Source: Andrena cerasifolii (Eukaryota > Arthropoda > Insecta > Hymenoptera > Andrenidae). Taken from it: a stretch of 64,000 bases of DNA. A program made the position numbers and the translations under genes. The notes below the pieces were generated by a model. It was not told the origin of the DNA. It worked only from the letters and a program-made list of their open reading frames with translations, and searched no databases. Of the stretch, positions 33,433-46,258 are shown one piece after another (position 1 is the first letter of the stretch; each line of letters begins with the position of its first letter). Location: contig NC_135130.1 of assembly GCF_050908995.1 (NCBI RefSeq), positions 3,651,001 to 3,715,000 on the forward strand, given 5' to 3'.

Positions 33433-36400
33433 AAAAAAATTGTAAGCGTTTATAGAACTTATATTTCGCCATAGATACAATTAGTGTTCAATGCTTTTAT
33501 AGTAAAAGGTATAAAGAAAATTTAGATACTCGTCTGTATAGATTCCCTTTTGATATGAGATTAAACAAATAGTTTAGCTAACAAATTTATTTAGTTTCAC
33601 AAGTTTCCCATATTTGCGGTAATGCACTGTAGTTGATATTATTTTACAAAACCCAGCAGTGAATGAAACATTTCTTCTTCACGCCTGAAAAAAAAAATGA
33701 AAACATTTACAGTCCGCAAATGAATAGAATCGTTTCTTAATTCTTTCAAGAATTTCATTCAACATTAATTTTAACTTCTCGATTTCGACATTTGTTACCT
33801 CTGAAGAATGGGAATATGACGTGCATCGCCTACACTTATTTCGCACAGGATATCGAAAATACTTTCTAAATAAATATAATTACTTCATACTATTTTAATA
33901 AATTATCTCATAAATGCGTGTGGAACTATTGTTTCTAACAATTAATGTGTGATATTAACGTCAACCGTTGCATTTTCCTGTGAAATTCTCGTTTCAAGGC
34001 AGATTTGACATTCGAGGTGCATACGCGACGTCGAGAGAAAGGCTTTTGACAGCGCTTTTCACTCACCTCGCTCGATTCCACATTCTGCGTGTCTGTACGA
34101 TTTGAATAAGCACATGCGACTCTGCTACTTTGTTGTCAGATACAATGTTTAAAAGATGCAACACATCGACAATAATGTATAATATTTAAATAAGTCTCTT
34201 TCATGGAGGACACTTATTAACCTCGCAGGCTGCAATATTATTGTTAGAATATCACTAAATACTGCAATCTTGTACATAGCAAAAGTGAGGGCGCAAGTAG
34301 TAACAGGCTAAGCACGCAGTCGACGAGACACAGCCATGGAAAGTAGACGTATAGAACCTTACATTATATCTTACATACATTTATTACATAATATATTTGT
34401 TATATAAGTACAGTGCACCCTCTTATTCCATTTCCACGACTCTAAATAAAGTAATCAATTCAACAATTATTTTCAGTGAATTTATTCTACATTTCCTAAA
34501 CTGTGAAACTTAAGCTGAATCCATTAGGCTCCGAATATCATGTCTAGTGAATTTAATCTGCATTTCCTGAGGTTTAAAACACTATTACATACGGTTTTCT
34601 ACTTGAACGTTCAGATACATCAAAGAACTGTTCGATTGTTTTGTACATTTTCAATTTTTCATGTTCCTCATCACATAACTTTGGGACACCACTTATAAAA
34701 CAAGCAATACGACTGAAGTAATACTCTGATACGTTAGGATGAACTTCAGTAACATTCAAAATAAGCGAAAATCTTTGAAAATTGGAGGCATTAATCTTTA
34801 TGCAATAGTAAAACCCTCTGCAAAATTTTAGAAAAATTGATTCGGTAGTTTTCAAATTATTTAACTTAGATTTTTATTAATATAATTAAGGTATATATGA
34901 TCAACACTCACCAAATACATCACATTGGCACACTTTTCATTGCTTTTCATATAAGTAAAAATGAAAATTATAGTTTGATTATTTCGTTTCTAACAGTTGC
35001 ATTTCAGGTACATTCCATTAGACGAGTTAATGATAAATCATAAAATATTCAATAAATTAGTAAAATAAGATAAAAAATAAGAGCGAATTCAACTGAATTT
35101 GCGATAAAAATACACCATTGCCATTTCTGACTGGTTTTCATCACAGGAAAAAAGCCTTATTAATATCTTGTAAATGGATTAACTTTTGGCTAAGATTGTC
35201 ACTGAAGTTCATCCTTAATGAAAGTAATTACAAGTTACTTCAAAAGCCCCAAATCTGAATTCCATTTTCTCTGACAAAAATTGAACTTTGCCTTTCCAAA
35301 ATTAATTTCGTGGCAAGAATAACGTAGCAACTCAATTGGCTCACTGTTCGAATTCCCTATTCCGCACGATCCATGTCTAGGTTCATCAGAAATAATTGCG
35401 TGCGAAGTTAGGACAGCTCGAAGGTAATGGCGAACTTTCCTCCAATGCAAAATATTGAATTCGAAAGAGACACTTTCCATTTATATAATAATTTGCTATG
35501 TTGATGCGCAATCGCTGGATTTCCTTTGAAACAGGAGATGGTCTGGAAGCAGAGACAAAGCAACGGTGCATCTGCTCCGTTGTTTAAAGTTTCGTAGTAT
35601 TTTAATGAGCGCATAAAAAAGACCGCATCGAGAATATTTAAAAATTCTACTTTTAGAAGAATTCATCTGTTAGTGTTTTTATTACACACCCTGTTCTACT
35701 AATTCTGTTACAGACGTCGTTTCGTGAGAAACTATTGAAAACATCAGTATGAAATGAAAATCCATGTAATGTTCAAATTATTCAAAATTTATTACAAAAA
35801 GTTTCGTCAGTTTCAGGTAATACACAAAATTTTCAAATTACTAAGGTTATAGCAAGAGAGGAATATTTAAAAAAAAATTTAACCAAAGAGTAAATAAATT
35901 CTTATGTAATCTAACACTTAACAGTTTGAACGTAGAAAGTGTCAATGAATTGAACAAACTGTTAGTAGCTTTTTGTGCATCTTAAATAGGAATAAATTCT
36001 ACTTCAAGACACTATTTTCATGTAGAGAATAATTTCTGATTTGTGAGTAACAGTTTAACAGTATCATATCGCCAAATGATGAGAAGAATTTTACAATATA
36101 AAACAGAATAATATTTCTCAAATATATTATACGTTGTTCTTTTATAATAATAGCTGTTCACCTTGACATAACTTATGAATAAAATACAATCATATATTAC
36201 GACGTAAAATGATAATCAAATGTCAGTGGATGAATTATATAACGTTTACTATCGAGATCATTCTGATTGGTCATCGAATCTTCGATCATTATAGGTAAAG
36301 AGTTGCACTCACTTGTCAGATTAATTAAATAATCTGATGTGCAAAAGTGTAGAATTGAAGTAGGTAAATATGTTTCGATTAAATTAAAGAAAAATATTGT

Positions 36401-37079
36401 TTCGTGTGAACTATTAATATTTGAGAAATTTTTAAAAAATTTATTATAAATTAGAATAACAAACGATACAATAGATATATTTAGATTTGAAAGTGATAGG
36501 AGCAATATGCAATCTTCATTGTAGTTATCATAGTAATCTTATTAAAAAATTTTCAAGATTAAAATTGTAATGAAATAGCAAATTTTATACTGCTTATGAA
36601 TAATCCATAACGTTGTAAGTGTTACAGAGAATATCATAGGAATAGATAACGAAATAAAATACAATTATAATGATGATTAATATAAGATAGAATTGCACGC
36701 TTGAAAAATAATCGCAAAATATTTTATGCTGATTTTGGAAAAATTCTGCTACTTTATAAGACAGCCAAAGATAAGTGAAATGTATTTTCTCAATTGCGAT
36801 AATTGAATTAATATAGTTCAGGTTGTAAGAATAAAGCTACACTCTAACTTTTCATTTCTTTGATACTAATCTGAAAATTAGTGGAGACACTAAAACAGTT
36901 TTGAGATAAATTTAAGAGATGTACTTTTTGGACAAGATTTAGAGAAGTCTTGTGAACTTTTATGGAACAGAATTTACTGAATTTGAATTATTACAAAAGT
37001 GAAACCAGAAAATCGAAAAATTATTTTCATCAGCTATATTTTCAAAATTCTCCACATCATTGGGGTCCACTATGACGCT
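33433..37079. other. Long AT-rich stretch, mostly featureless
   Basis: Minus-strand frames at 34,574-34,855 and 35,235-35,614 look more protein-like than chance but match no family I know and overlap in different frames. A slightly GC-richer patch lies at 35,230-35,600. No splice structure ties these to a gene. Confidence 0.4.
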
Positions 37080-37761
37080 TTAAAGGGAGGTTCCGGTCTA
37101 AAAATCGATTTCTTTATTTCATTTTTCGAATGTTCAACCTTTTAAAAATACGTGCTTAAAAGGATTTTTTGAAATTCGTAAAATTCTCGAAATTACACCC
37201 GGCCACTGTGCGCTCACGTAAAACTTTAAACAAGTTTTTCTTGAAACAGTGTTCTTAAAATCGGTGGAACCTATATCTCGAAAAGTTATTATCCGATTCG
37301 ACTGAAACTTTTTTTTATTTTGAAGAATATACTTTTGGCTCGTAGGGAAAGCAGTAAAAAAAACAAAATTTGTAATTTTTAAAGGCGTTGAAAGGGTGAA
37401 AAATATAGGGCAAAGTGATTTCAAACTTCAACTGTCTTTATTTTCTCAAAAAATGTAATTTTTTGTAATTTTTACTGCTAAGGCCACGAGTGAGTTTCAT
37501 GCCCTTTAATAATCTGGCACTGTTTTTTATTTCAGACCAATGGTGCCACCGTTTTGGATGAATTTTTTGACACCATGACTTTAACTACTCCCCACTGCCG
37601 CCCACAACGATTAATTATAAAACAAAAAATGTATTTTTACAATTTAATATATCCTTAATACAATGAAAAAATTCCCATTAAATTATATATAGTAGTTTTC
37701 CTTTAATTAATTCCTAAAGATCGCCTATTTTTATCGGCTCTAGACCGAAACAGCCCCTTAA
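37080..37761. mobile_element. TTAA-flanked MITE
   Basis: The ends are TTAAAGGGAGGTTCCGGTCT and, inverted, TTAAGGGGCTGTTTCGGTCT, each including TTAA. The interior is poorly paired. The TTAA target and the G-rich tips place it with the other TTAA elements in the window; piggyBac-like is inferred. Confidence 0.6.
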
Positions 37762-37920
37762 GTGAGACCTTAAAAAACAACTCAACAAAATAGGATAGGT
37801 AATATTAGTGGGAAACTGAATAATCACTTCAAGTCGTGGTCACGAATTTGAAACGTCCACAAAAACTCATTCAACTAATTACAAAACACACACACTCCAA
37901 AGGAAATGAGGAACAAATGC

Positions 37921-38058
37921 AGAGTCCTTGTAGAGAACACTGTAAGTGCCAAAATTAAAAAAAGTTCTTTTTACTGGAAAATATTCTACGTGCCAATTGT
38001 AATACTATAGTATAGAATTTGATTTTTACCACCTACAGTGTTCTCCACAAGGGCTCTT
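37921..38058. mobile_element. Tiny TIR MITE (138 bp)
   Basis: The left end AGAGTCCTTGTAGAGAACAC (37,921-37,940) is mirrored by the right end, whose inverse is AGAGCCCTTGTGGAGAACAC, and the pairing continues through TGTA. The core is AT-rich and non-coding. Confidence 0.7.
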
Positions 38059-38089
38059 CAAATGTCCATGAAATCTTCACCACCGGTGA

Positions 38090-38755
38090 CAGAAAAAAAA
38101 AATTAAATCTACCAATCAGCCGAAGCTAACTTCGTGCATTCATTAAATCCCTTACATTTTATATGTCAAACGATATTTCTCGATTAGAGACGCTTTGATG
38201 GCAACTCCGTGATAAATAAGGCATTGTGAAAGAAACATATAGACGTGAATAAAAATGTCACCGGCCATAAAGCCCATAGGCCCGTCGCGTTAAATGGGAC
38301 GTGGTGACTTGAATATTCATATCCCATAGGGTAACCGGCAGGTTTCGAGTGATTTTGACGGAATGTTTATGCTAAACGAGCGCTCGTGACGCGTCACGTC
38401 ACGGACCCGTGTTCGATGGGCGCACGAAGAAGCCCATTTAATCCTGTACATCTGTAAAAATAAAGGGCCAACGGCGCGAAACACCGCCCACGAGGGTGGC
38501 TGACGCGCAACGACATTTCACGCACGTCGTTTGTCCCCCTTTTTTATTGCAAATGCATATCGAACGTTACAGTGCAATGGCGCGTAGCGCGCGACTGCGG
38601 CGCTCAGTGCTCACGTCCCCAGAATGCTTCGCGTCCTTTTAGATAGGAATTTCGACGATCGGAAGCGGGACAGATCGAAGGAAAATCGAGCTAATGGAAA
38701 CAGGAATTGACACGAAGGGGATTATTTATATTTATCCTCGCATTAAGGGGTTACG
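38090..38755. promoter_or_regulatory. GC-rich non-coding island
   Basis: About 38,240-38,660 is markedly GC-richer than its surroundings, with many CpG-containing words (GACGCGTCACGTCACG, GGCGCGTAGCGCGCGAC). I find no frame, TATA box or splice donor in a promoter-like arrangement. A distal regulatory element or a conserved non-coding block is possible; this is inferred from composition only. Confidence 0.3.
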
Positions 38756-39120
38756 CCTAGTCAGGCGGTCGAAAAGAGGCGAATGTTTGTGAATTTTTTT
38801 TGAGGAAGCAGAAGCGTATATTTTTACAAAACTTTTTGCGTTTCAAAGAGCAACATTTAAAGAACATTTGGTAATTTTTTCGTAGAAAAATATTTACGTT
38901 TATAATAAAATAAAAGGCGACATCCAAGAAGCATTTTTAAAAATTTGCTTTCGCTGTGAGCATTGCTATTCGGAACCAGATTATCTAAAATCAAAAAACG
39001 AAAAAGATTTCGTTAGTATATTAATGTATCCTCAGGTTGACGGAGAGAATTTTCCGAAATATTAAGTTAAAACAAAATGGCGACTATTTAACGAAACGAA
39101 GGCCATCATCAAAAAATATT
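38747..39120 (+). mobile_element. One-ended TTAA element fragment
   Basis: TTAAGGGGTTACGCCTAGTC at 38,745-38,765 has the same style of tip (TTAAGGGG) as the complete TTAA elements. No inverse partner is visible downstream, so this is a truncated copy or a chance match. Confidence 0.3.
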
Positions 39121-41240
39121 TTGTTGTATATTTTCGATTTATTGGTCCAACCTGTACATGAATATGTGGCCATCTCGTGTCTTATGAAGTTTCTGCATTT
39201 CTTATTGATGCCAGCTGTTCTTTCTTGAAAGATTTGTTGCTTACAAGAAAGATCGTAGAGAACTCAGTAAATATTATCTGACTGAATTTTGAAAGTAGTC
39301 TTTTTCAATCTTCTTTCAAATTTGCTTTTCAACGATCGCACATTTTCTTGCTGCATTTTTTATTTCGATGTTATGTATGATTTAGATCAACTGTTTATTT
39401 ATTATATGTACTGGGTGCGTTGTTTTAAGTGGGAGTCGCTTCGAGAATCAATTTTACAATGCGGTAAGATAAAATCCCGGCCATTTTATGGAATTTTGCG
39501 TAGCCTGCATATCTTTTGTCTATCTTGTATATGTGTTGCGTATATTACACATATCTCGCCTGTGTTTTGTATGTTTTGCATACAAATTCTACGTATTTTG
39601 CATATTCTACGTATGTTCCTGAAAGTCACCATACGCTGCTGAACATATGTATTACAATTAAAATCTTATGACTACAAGAAATATGCAGGGATCGAAGAGT
39701 TTCTGGAAATCTTATTTTTAAAAAAAATTCTGTTAGAACTTTTATGAAAAAATCATTTAAGAAAATATCTGTTCCAGTGGAATTTTTATTAAAAGAGATG
39801 TTATCCTTACGTACTTCTTTAGAAAGTGTTCTCAATGGAACATATATTTCAGAACCTACATAATAAAAGTTCCATGGAAACAATTATATTAGAAGATTTA
39901 TTAAAAAAGGTTCCATAAGATAAAGAAAAATACTAAACTATTAGGTGCTGGTTTTATTTAACAACATAATATCATATTCTTCATGTTTATTTAATAAAAG
40001 GTATGAACATTAACATATGTAATTAATACTTTCATAAGAAGTATTGAACAGAAAAGAGAACTTGTCAAGAATAATACCTAAATAACATTTTCTTATAATT
40101 TACACGAACCAAAATACACAAAAATTCTGTAATGCCTCGTAGAAATTATCCACGTAGGTAAATATTGCAAATAAATAACACATTCGGAATATCAATTTAA
40201 CTGTAATAATTATTTATTATTGCTGTAGTACTGTTCATTGAATTGTATTCAGTATTTGTTACAACGATTGAGAACTTTTTTAATATTGATGAACAAAATA
40301 TCTGCTCCTGTTACAGAGTAATTTTTATTTTTATATTTTATAAGTTCCATTCCAACTAGAACTATTATTTTCACGAACTTCTTTATCAGTTCTCATGGGA
40401 ACTTATAATGAGAGAACATTTTTAAAAAACATTCCATGGTCCATGTTTCAAATAGAACCTATTGAAAAGCTCCAGTACTCTTTCGAACTCTGAAAAATGT
40501 ATAATTAAACTATGTATATCTTTATTTAAAATTCGCAGAGGTATCTGGAATTATATTTTTTACCCATAGCTAACTTTCAAAATTTAAACTTCTTTAATTA
40601 TTCCAAGCACTGTAACAATCCTGCCACGCAATAAACACTTGCTGTAAAACTTCTTTGCGATTTCCTATTCCCTTGGAGTCTTAACCAAACGCGTTAAATT
40701 TCAGATACACGAGTCAAACGAACGGTTCTCGATATGAATCATAAAGTTGTTACACTTGTTGAAGAGGAACGACAAGTGTTTTTATTATCCCTAGACTAAA
40801 GCGACAAAGAAGCATTTATATGACTCCATTTCCTGAACACAAGTTGAATCTCCAATTATTATTTTGCAATCTCCGGGCGAAACGACTGGCTTTCGTTATC
40901 ACTATTCCATCGCCATTCGTTATCCTCAGGAATGGGAGAGAAATATGGCATAGGGCGACGTGTCTCGGATAATTGAAACACTTCCTGCCTCTAAAACGAC
41001 TTACATATTGCACTCACCTATCAGGAACCTGCTGCCTCTCGTCGAGCATCGAACAATTATCAGCAGGGCAGCAGCCATGAAAAATTAAGGAGAGATAATC
41101 ACTGTGCTTTTTTCGAAAAGGTCAACTTTGTAACTGGTTTTTGAATTCAGTGATGCTTCTTTTACTGCAACCTATTTGTACTCTAAAAACACACTCTTCG
41201 AAATGTAAAATAAAAGAAAAATCATTGTACAATAGGTGTT
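39121..41240. other. AT-rich stretch with GTTCCATGGAA-like motifs
   Basis: A pyrimidine/TAT-rich imperfect repeat (TGTGTTGCGTATATTACACAT style) runs about 39,500-39,620. Motifs such as GTTCCATGGAAAC (39,871) and ACATTCCATGGTCCATG (40,430) hint at an old inverted-repeat element between 39.6 and 40.5 kb, but I cannot define ends. Confidence 0.3.
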
Positions 41241-41253
41241 TTAAACCTCGGTT

Positions 41254-41595
41254 CCCCTACAGCACACTTCGTTGCAGGAACGTTGCATAACCGTTGCAGT
41301 ACATTGCAATGTTGCCGTTTGGTTGCAGGTTGCATTGCAATATTACTGCACCATTGCTATAAAATCTCCCAAATGTTGCGTGACCATTGCTACAAAATCT
41401 CAGAAACGTTGCGTGAATATTGCTGTAAAATGTCAGAAACGTTACGTGACAATTGCTGTAAAATTCCGAAACAATGTTCCAGAAATAACTCCTGCAATGT
41501 TACACAAGGCGGACATAGCAATTTCCTTGAAACGTTTCGGGAACATTTGGAGCAACATCACGGAGACGTTCCTGCAACGAAGTGTGCTGTAGGGG
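41254..41595. mobile_element. Palindrome-ended insert nested in the TTAA element
   Basis: The ends are CCCCTACAGCACACTTCGTT and its exact inverse; pairing continues through GCAGGAACGTT-like sequence. The interior has four to five 33-bp units around GTTGCGTGACCATTGCT. The host sequence is cut within CTCGGTTGTCAC, with TT (possibly GGTT) duplicated. Confidence 0.8.
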
Positions 41596-41600
41596 TTGTC

Positions 41601-42241
41601 ACACTGGGTCAAATTGACCCTGCAATTTTTTAAGAAAGAAACCTTTTTGTCGGAACTCTTATTGCTTCAAATTTTTCTTTAACAATGCTGACACTTTAAA
41701 TGTCAACTTTCAACGATGGACATATATTCTGCAATGTTCAAACTTTATCTCAGAATTTTTCAGACTTAATTTAACAAATAGTCTTTAAGTAACAACTGAT
41801 TGAAAATTGGCAGGGTGAAATTGACCCTGCAATTTTTAAAGAAAAAACCTTTTTGTCGCAACTCTTATTGCTTCAAATTTTTCTTTAACAATGCTGACAC
41901 TTTAAATGTCAACTTTCAACGATGGACATATATTCTACAGTGTTTAAACTTTATCTCAGAATTTTTCAGACTTAATTTAACAAATAGTCTTTAAGTAACA
42001 ACTGATTGGAAATTGGCAGGGTGAAATTGACCCTGCAATTTTTAAAGAAAAAACCTTTTTGTCGGAACTCTTATTGCTTCAAATTTTTCTTTAACAATGA
42101 TGACACTTTAAATGTCAACTTTCAACGATGGGCATATATTCTACAATGTTCAAACTTTATCTCAGAATTTTTCAGACTTAATTTAACAAATAGTCTTTAA
42201 GTAACAACTGATTGAAAATTGGCAGGGTGAAATTGACCCAG
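41601..42241. repeat. Three tandem 206-bp units
   Basis: TCTTATTGCTTCAAATTTTT recurs at about 41,658, 41,863 and 42,069. The units are more than 95% alike by eye, implying recent amplification. The short similar frames at 41,800-41,994 and 42,006-42,200 are by-products of the repeat. Confidence 0.88.
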
Positions 42242-42287
42242 TGTGACCACGACGTTCGAAAAAGTAGTTGTGACAACCGAGGGTTAA

Positions 42288-43175
42288 TATCACGCAAAGT
42301 TATTTTTCGTCCAAGTTGATCTTAGAAAAAGATTACTTTGTGATTATTAATATTTCTTCAAATCTCGCGGTTTCAGTTTCATTTTTTACAGTAATACTCT
42401 GGTCAGCGTCCAATCAATGCTTTTTATAAAATAACAATTCGCAACAACGTGACTAGCATATAAAGTTGAGAAATCCATTTTTGGCATGGAAGATTTTCAG
42501 TTTTCTTATTTAAAAATGGTAAGAAATGAGAATTTCTAAATTTCGAGTCAACTCGTTCATCAGATTTTGAGAAATCTGAGCACACGTAACTGTAGATATG
42601 CGAAATTATGGTAATTTTTTATTAGCCCCTGACAAAATGTACATAAATGACAATGCTTTTAGAATATCTTAAATACTTCCAATGTCTCCAACAGGCTTCG
42701 CAGAATATTACAGAAGAATTGTGATTGTAGCCATTTGTCCGTTAGTGCTAAAAGCTTTTTATTCGCGGTTCTGCTTTAATGAAGTCTTTACTGCGTACAT
42801 TCTAACTAGAACTGTTTTCTAATTGAATTTTTGATTTGCCTTTATAGTTTCCTTCACCTCGAAGGAAACTCCCCGCTAAGAAGCAAAATAAAATTACTAC
42901 CATTCAGTTAAAGCAAATTACAAAGTTACACTCTGCGCGAGAATGAAGGCGTATCCTCCTGGGAGTTCCGGACTAAAAGTGACACACTACTGCTCCTAAA
43001 AATTTTCAACTTCTCACCTTGAACCATAGCATTTTATTTCATCTTTCAACCTGTTTCTTGTTTCAAATAAATTTGAGTGTATAGACGATTTTCTTCATTT
43101 CCCTTCTTTTGTGGCGATGAAGAGAGCATTTTCTAGGTACTCCTGCATCGAATTCGTTTCCTTCTGACAAGGAAA
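42288..43175. other. AT-rich non-coding stretch
   Basis: No supported gene. One CGAGTCAACTCGTTC at 42,544-42,558 is a single, imperfect relative of the palindrome at 32.5-33.3 kb. Confidence 0.4.
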
Positions 43176-43700
43176 ATTCGGTTACCCGAACGCTCCGATT
43201 TTGTTAAAACTGTGCAGGTTTGTAGAGCACCTGAATAAAGGTATCAGGCAAATTTTTCGTTTGCGCCCATTTTCGGTTCGTCAAGGTAAAAACACCCTTC
43301 CTACTTTCCTGTGTATCTTGAAAACTACAGTAGATGTAGAAAAATTGATAGAATGAAAACTTAACGGCTTCTTATGCTCTATAAAACTCTGCAATCGAAT
43401 TGTTTAAGATTTGTGTTAAGGAAAATTTTTTTATTTAAATTAAAAATTTAAAACAATTCGATTGCATAATTTTATAGAGCATAAAAAAATGTTAACTTTT
43501 CATTGTAATAATTTTTCTGTATCTACTGTGGTTTTCAAAATATACTGGAAAATAGGAAAACACTCATTATCCTTTAGGGGATGTTTTCACCCTGAGGAGC
43601 CGAAAGGGGCACAAACGAAAAATTGTCTGATGCTTCTATTGAGGTCCTCTACAAAACCTGCACAGTTTAAGAAAAATCGGAATGTTCGGGTGACCGAACT
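43176..43700. mobile_element. TIR MITE, TTCGGTCACCCGAAC family
   Basis: The tips TTCGGTTACCCGAACGCTCC and, inverted, TTCGGTCACCCGAACATTCC are followed by paired AACTGTGCAGGTTT blocks. Inner blocks (GAATTGTTTAA with TTAAAACAATTC) pair around a centre near 43,435. Confidence 0.75.
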
Positions 43701-43730
43701 TCGCTAGTAAGTATAGCGCATATGTGACAC

Positions 43731-44385
43731 TAGGGTGGCCCTTATTTTCAATCTGCGATTTCTTTTGCTCTCACCCCCCGATATGGTTCCATTTCATAAA
43801 AAAATAGTCCCTGAAAAAGATTATTGCAAACAGACAACAGGAAAGGGTGCCGACCAGTCCTTAAAGTTTAGAATTTGAGGAATTTCTCAAAAATGGTAAG
43901 CCCTATCGAAATTTTGTTCAAATAGTATTAAAAGAGCATTCAATTTTCTACAATTATTGTATATATCATTTTTTCGTGCTTCTAACCATTTTTTAGATAA
44001 TAGCGTTTGAATATAGAGAAATCTGCAGTATACGCGTATAGACAATACGTCACGCCGAACAGGTGGGACGCGCGAGGCGCGGACTTCTCTATATTCAAAC
44101 GTTATTATCTAAAAAACGGTTGGAAGCACGTAAAAATGATAAATACAGTAATTGTAGAAAATTGAATGCTCTTTAAATATTATTCGAACAAAATTTCAGT
44201 AGGGCTTACCATTTTTGAGAAATTCCTCAAATTCTAAACTTTAAGGCCTGGTCTGCACCCTTTCTTGTTGTCCGATTGCAATAATCTTTTTCAGGGACTA
44301 TTTTCTTTTACCAAATGTCACCGTTGTAGGGAATGAGAGCAAGGAAACCAAAAAAAAAATTTGAAACGTGTAAAGGGCCACCCTA
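43731..44385. mobile_element. TIR MITE, TAGGGTGGCCCTT family
   Basis: The tips are TAGGGTGGCCCTTA and, inverted, TTAGGGTGGCCCTTTA. Arms pair along most of their length (AGGAATTTCTCAAAAATGGT; AAATTGAATGCTCTTT with its inverse) to a GC-richer loop at about 44,035-44,080 containing CAATACGTCACGCCGAAC. It lies 30 bp from the preceding MITE. Confidence 0.78.
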
Positions 44386-44395
44386 AAGTCACACA

Positions 44396-46105
44396 CGTTT
44401 CTAGCGCACTTAATGGAGAGCTGAGGGACAGATTATGGTAATAATCGAACTACGTCAATATCCAAAGTGCCATCTCCAGAAGGTTAAACGAGACTGTCAG
44501 AGAACCGCGTCGTTATTGCGTTGTTCACGCGCGGCGAAGTAATTGAGGACAAAAGCCAAAGCTGCCTCTCTTCCTCCTTCTGATGACTTAGGTTTTACGA
44601 CCATCATGAATCTCTCGTGCGCCTTCGTGGGTGCACAGAAATAAAACCTTGTTGACAGCGTTTTTCGCCTGATGAGAGTTCACTTAAGGGGTTCCGCTTA
44701 TTCCGAATGTTCCCGCGAAATTTTCTGCCCGCGAAACGAGAAAATGGCCATTCGTAAAGTGGAGTGCGTTTCTCTGCGGCTCGCGGGACAAACGAAGTGC
44801 ATCGAAATTTTATGTTGTTTATGTGAAATGGAATGTATGGGAGATAAATGAAAATGACATGTGTACGATACAGAAATAAGTAAAGATTAAAGAAATGTTT
44901 CGTGTTGAAGGAAGTTTGAGAAATCGTAAAAATTGGATACTTTCAAGAGGGATGTGGATGAAAAATATAACTTTTTTTAATTAAGAGCAGTCAATTAATT
45001 TCAAATGAAATGTTGTAGATTTAGGACGACCAAGAAACATAACTTGTGTTCTAAATTTCTTTAATCAGATTACATTATATTGATTCAATGAATTCGTTTC
45101 TTTCTTACGTAACAAAGTACAAACAGAAAGGGGTAGTATTAAGGTCATCTGAATTTTTTAAAGTCACCTTAAAAAAAAATAAATTACTACTTCAAAATTA
45201 TTCACTCCCGAATGAATAGTGTTCGCAATTGGGGCAGTTTTTACGTCAAAACATCCCCTAAAACCACGTTGTGTTTTAATAATCGATCGATTATTTTCGA
45301 TGCAAAAAATATCATTTTTGGATCGTTCAGCAATAGTCTACCTTTCCATAATTAAGTTTCTCAAGTTTTCAAAAAATATTGACGAAGAAACAGGTTATAT
45401 TGTTTTTTAATTCATCAGTTACTTTTGTGCCACCCTGTACAAACACAAGGAAAGTGTCTCCCCACTATCGTTTCATAAGACTATTAATTTAGGCGTTGTG
45501 ATACCCTGAGGCACTTGCATGTTGTTCAAATATGTAGTTCAAATGCTTATATATATACACTTTGCACACCTTTCCCACACAGTTGAACTTAATATTAACA
45601 CGTTTTGCAAAATGATTAGAATTATGAACTGCTTTAAGAATAACAAACTTTGCAGCTCAGGGTAAGAAGAAAATTTTGAAAAAATTAAAATAATAATTGC
45701 AGTTTATTTTTTATAAACATTCCTGGAAATTGATTAAGGTGCAAATCTTTATTAATTAATTCAGTTACGTATTTATTACCTTTTCCAAGAAGCTTGGAAA
45801 CCACTACTTGTTGCACGAACTGCAGCTTCTGGTACGAAACAATGACCCGATTCCAAATAAAGGAGGAAGGTTGAAATATTAATTTTTATTGCTGTCTTTA
45901 TTGTAACTGAATTAAAACATTTTCAATACTTTTTAAAGATGTAGACAAGTATACCTGGAAATTTAGATTAGTTTTATTTACACTTTTGCAGTATATTGCA
46001 GCTTCGTTTCATTTTCAAATTAACCAATGTAGAGAAAGTAGGGCACTTATTAAACATTTTATATTACATTTAGTACACAAAATTTGTGTACTGGTGTCGA
46101 TTCTT
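44396..46105. other. Non-coding stretch, GC-richer at its left end
   Basis: 44,400-44,830 is GC-richer with no recognised exon. The rest is AT-rich. A segment at 45,150-45,430 ending GTGCCACCCTGTAC has the look of a dispersed repeat of unknown class. Confidence 0.35.
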
Positions 46106-46258
46106 GAGTATATTTAATATACTGAGAAATAAATTTGAGTATATTTAATATACTGAGAAATAAATTTGAGTATATTTAATGTACTGAGAAATAAATTTGA
46201 GTATATTTAATATACTGAGAAATAATTTTGAGTATATTTCATATACTGAGAAATAAAC
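46106..46258. repeat. 31-bp tandem repeat
   Basis: Five units of GAGTATATTTAATATACTGA plus GAAATAAATTT, each containing the palindrome GTATATTTAATATAC. Confidence 0.85.

Larger units (their letters stand above)
41241..42287. mobile_element. TTAA-flanked element with three 206-bp repeats, split by a younger insertion
   Basis: The right end, inverted, is TTAACCCTCGGTTGTCACA. The left end is TTAAACCTCGGTT, interrupted by a 342-bp insert, then continues TTGTCACACTGGGTCAAATT. Joining across the insert recovers the same terminal sequence as the right end. The interior consists of about three tandem copies of a 206-bp unit, each beginning GGGTGAAATTGACCCTGCAA (41,813 and 42,019). No transposase. 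Confidence 0.75.
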
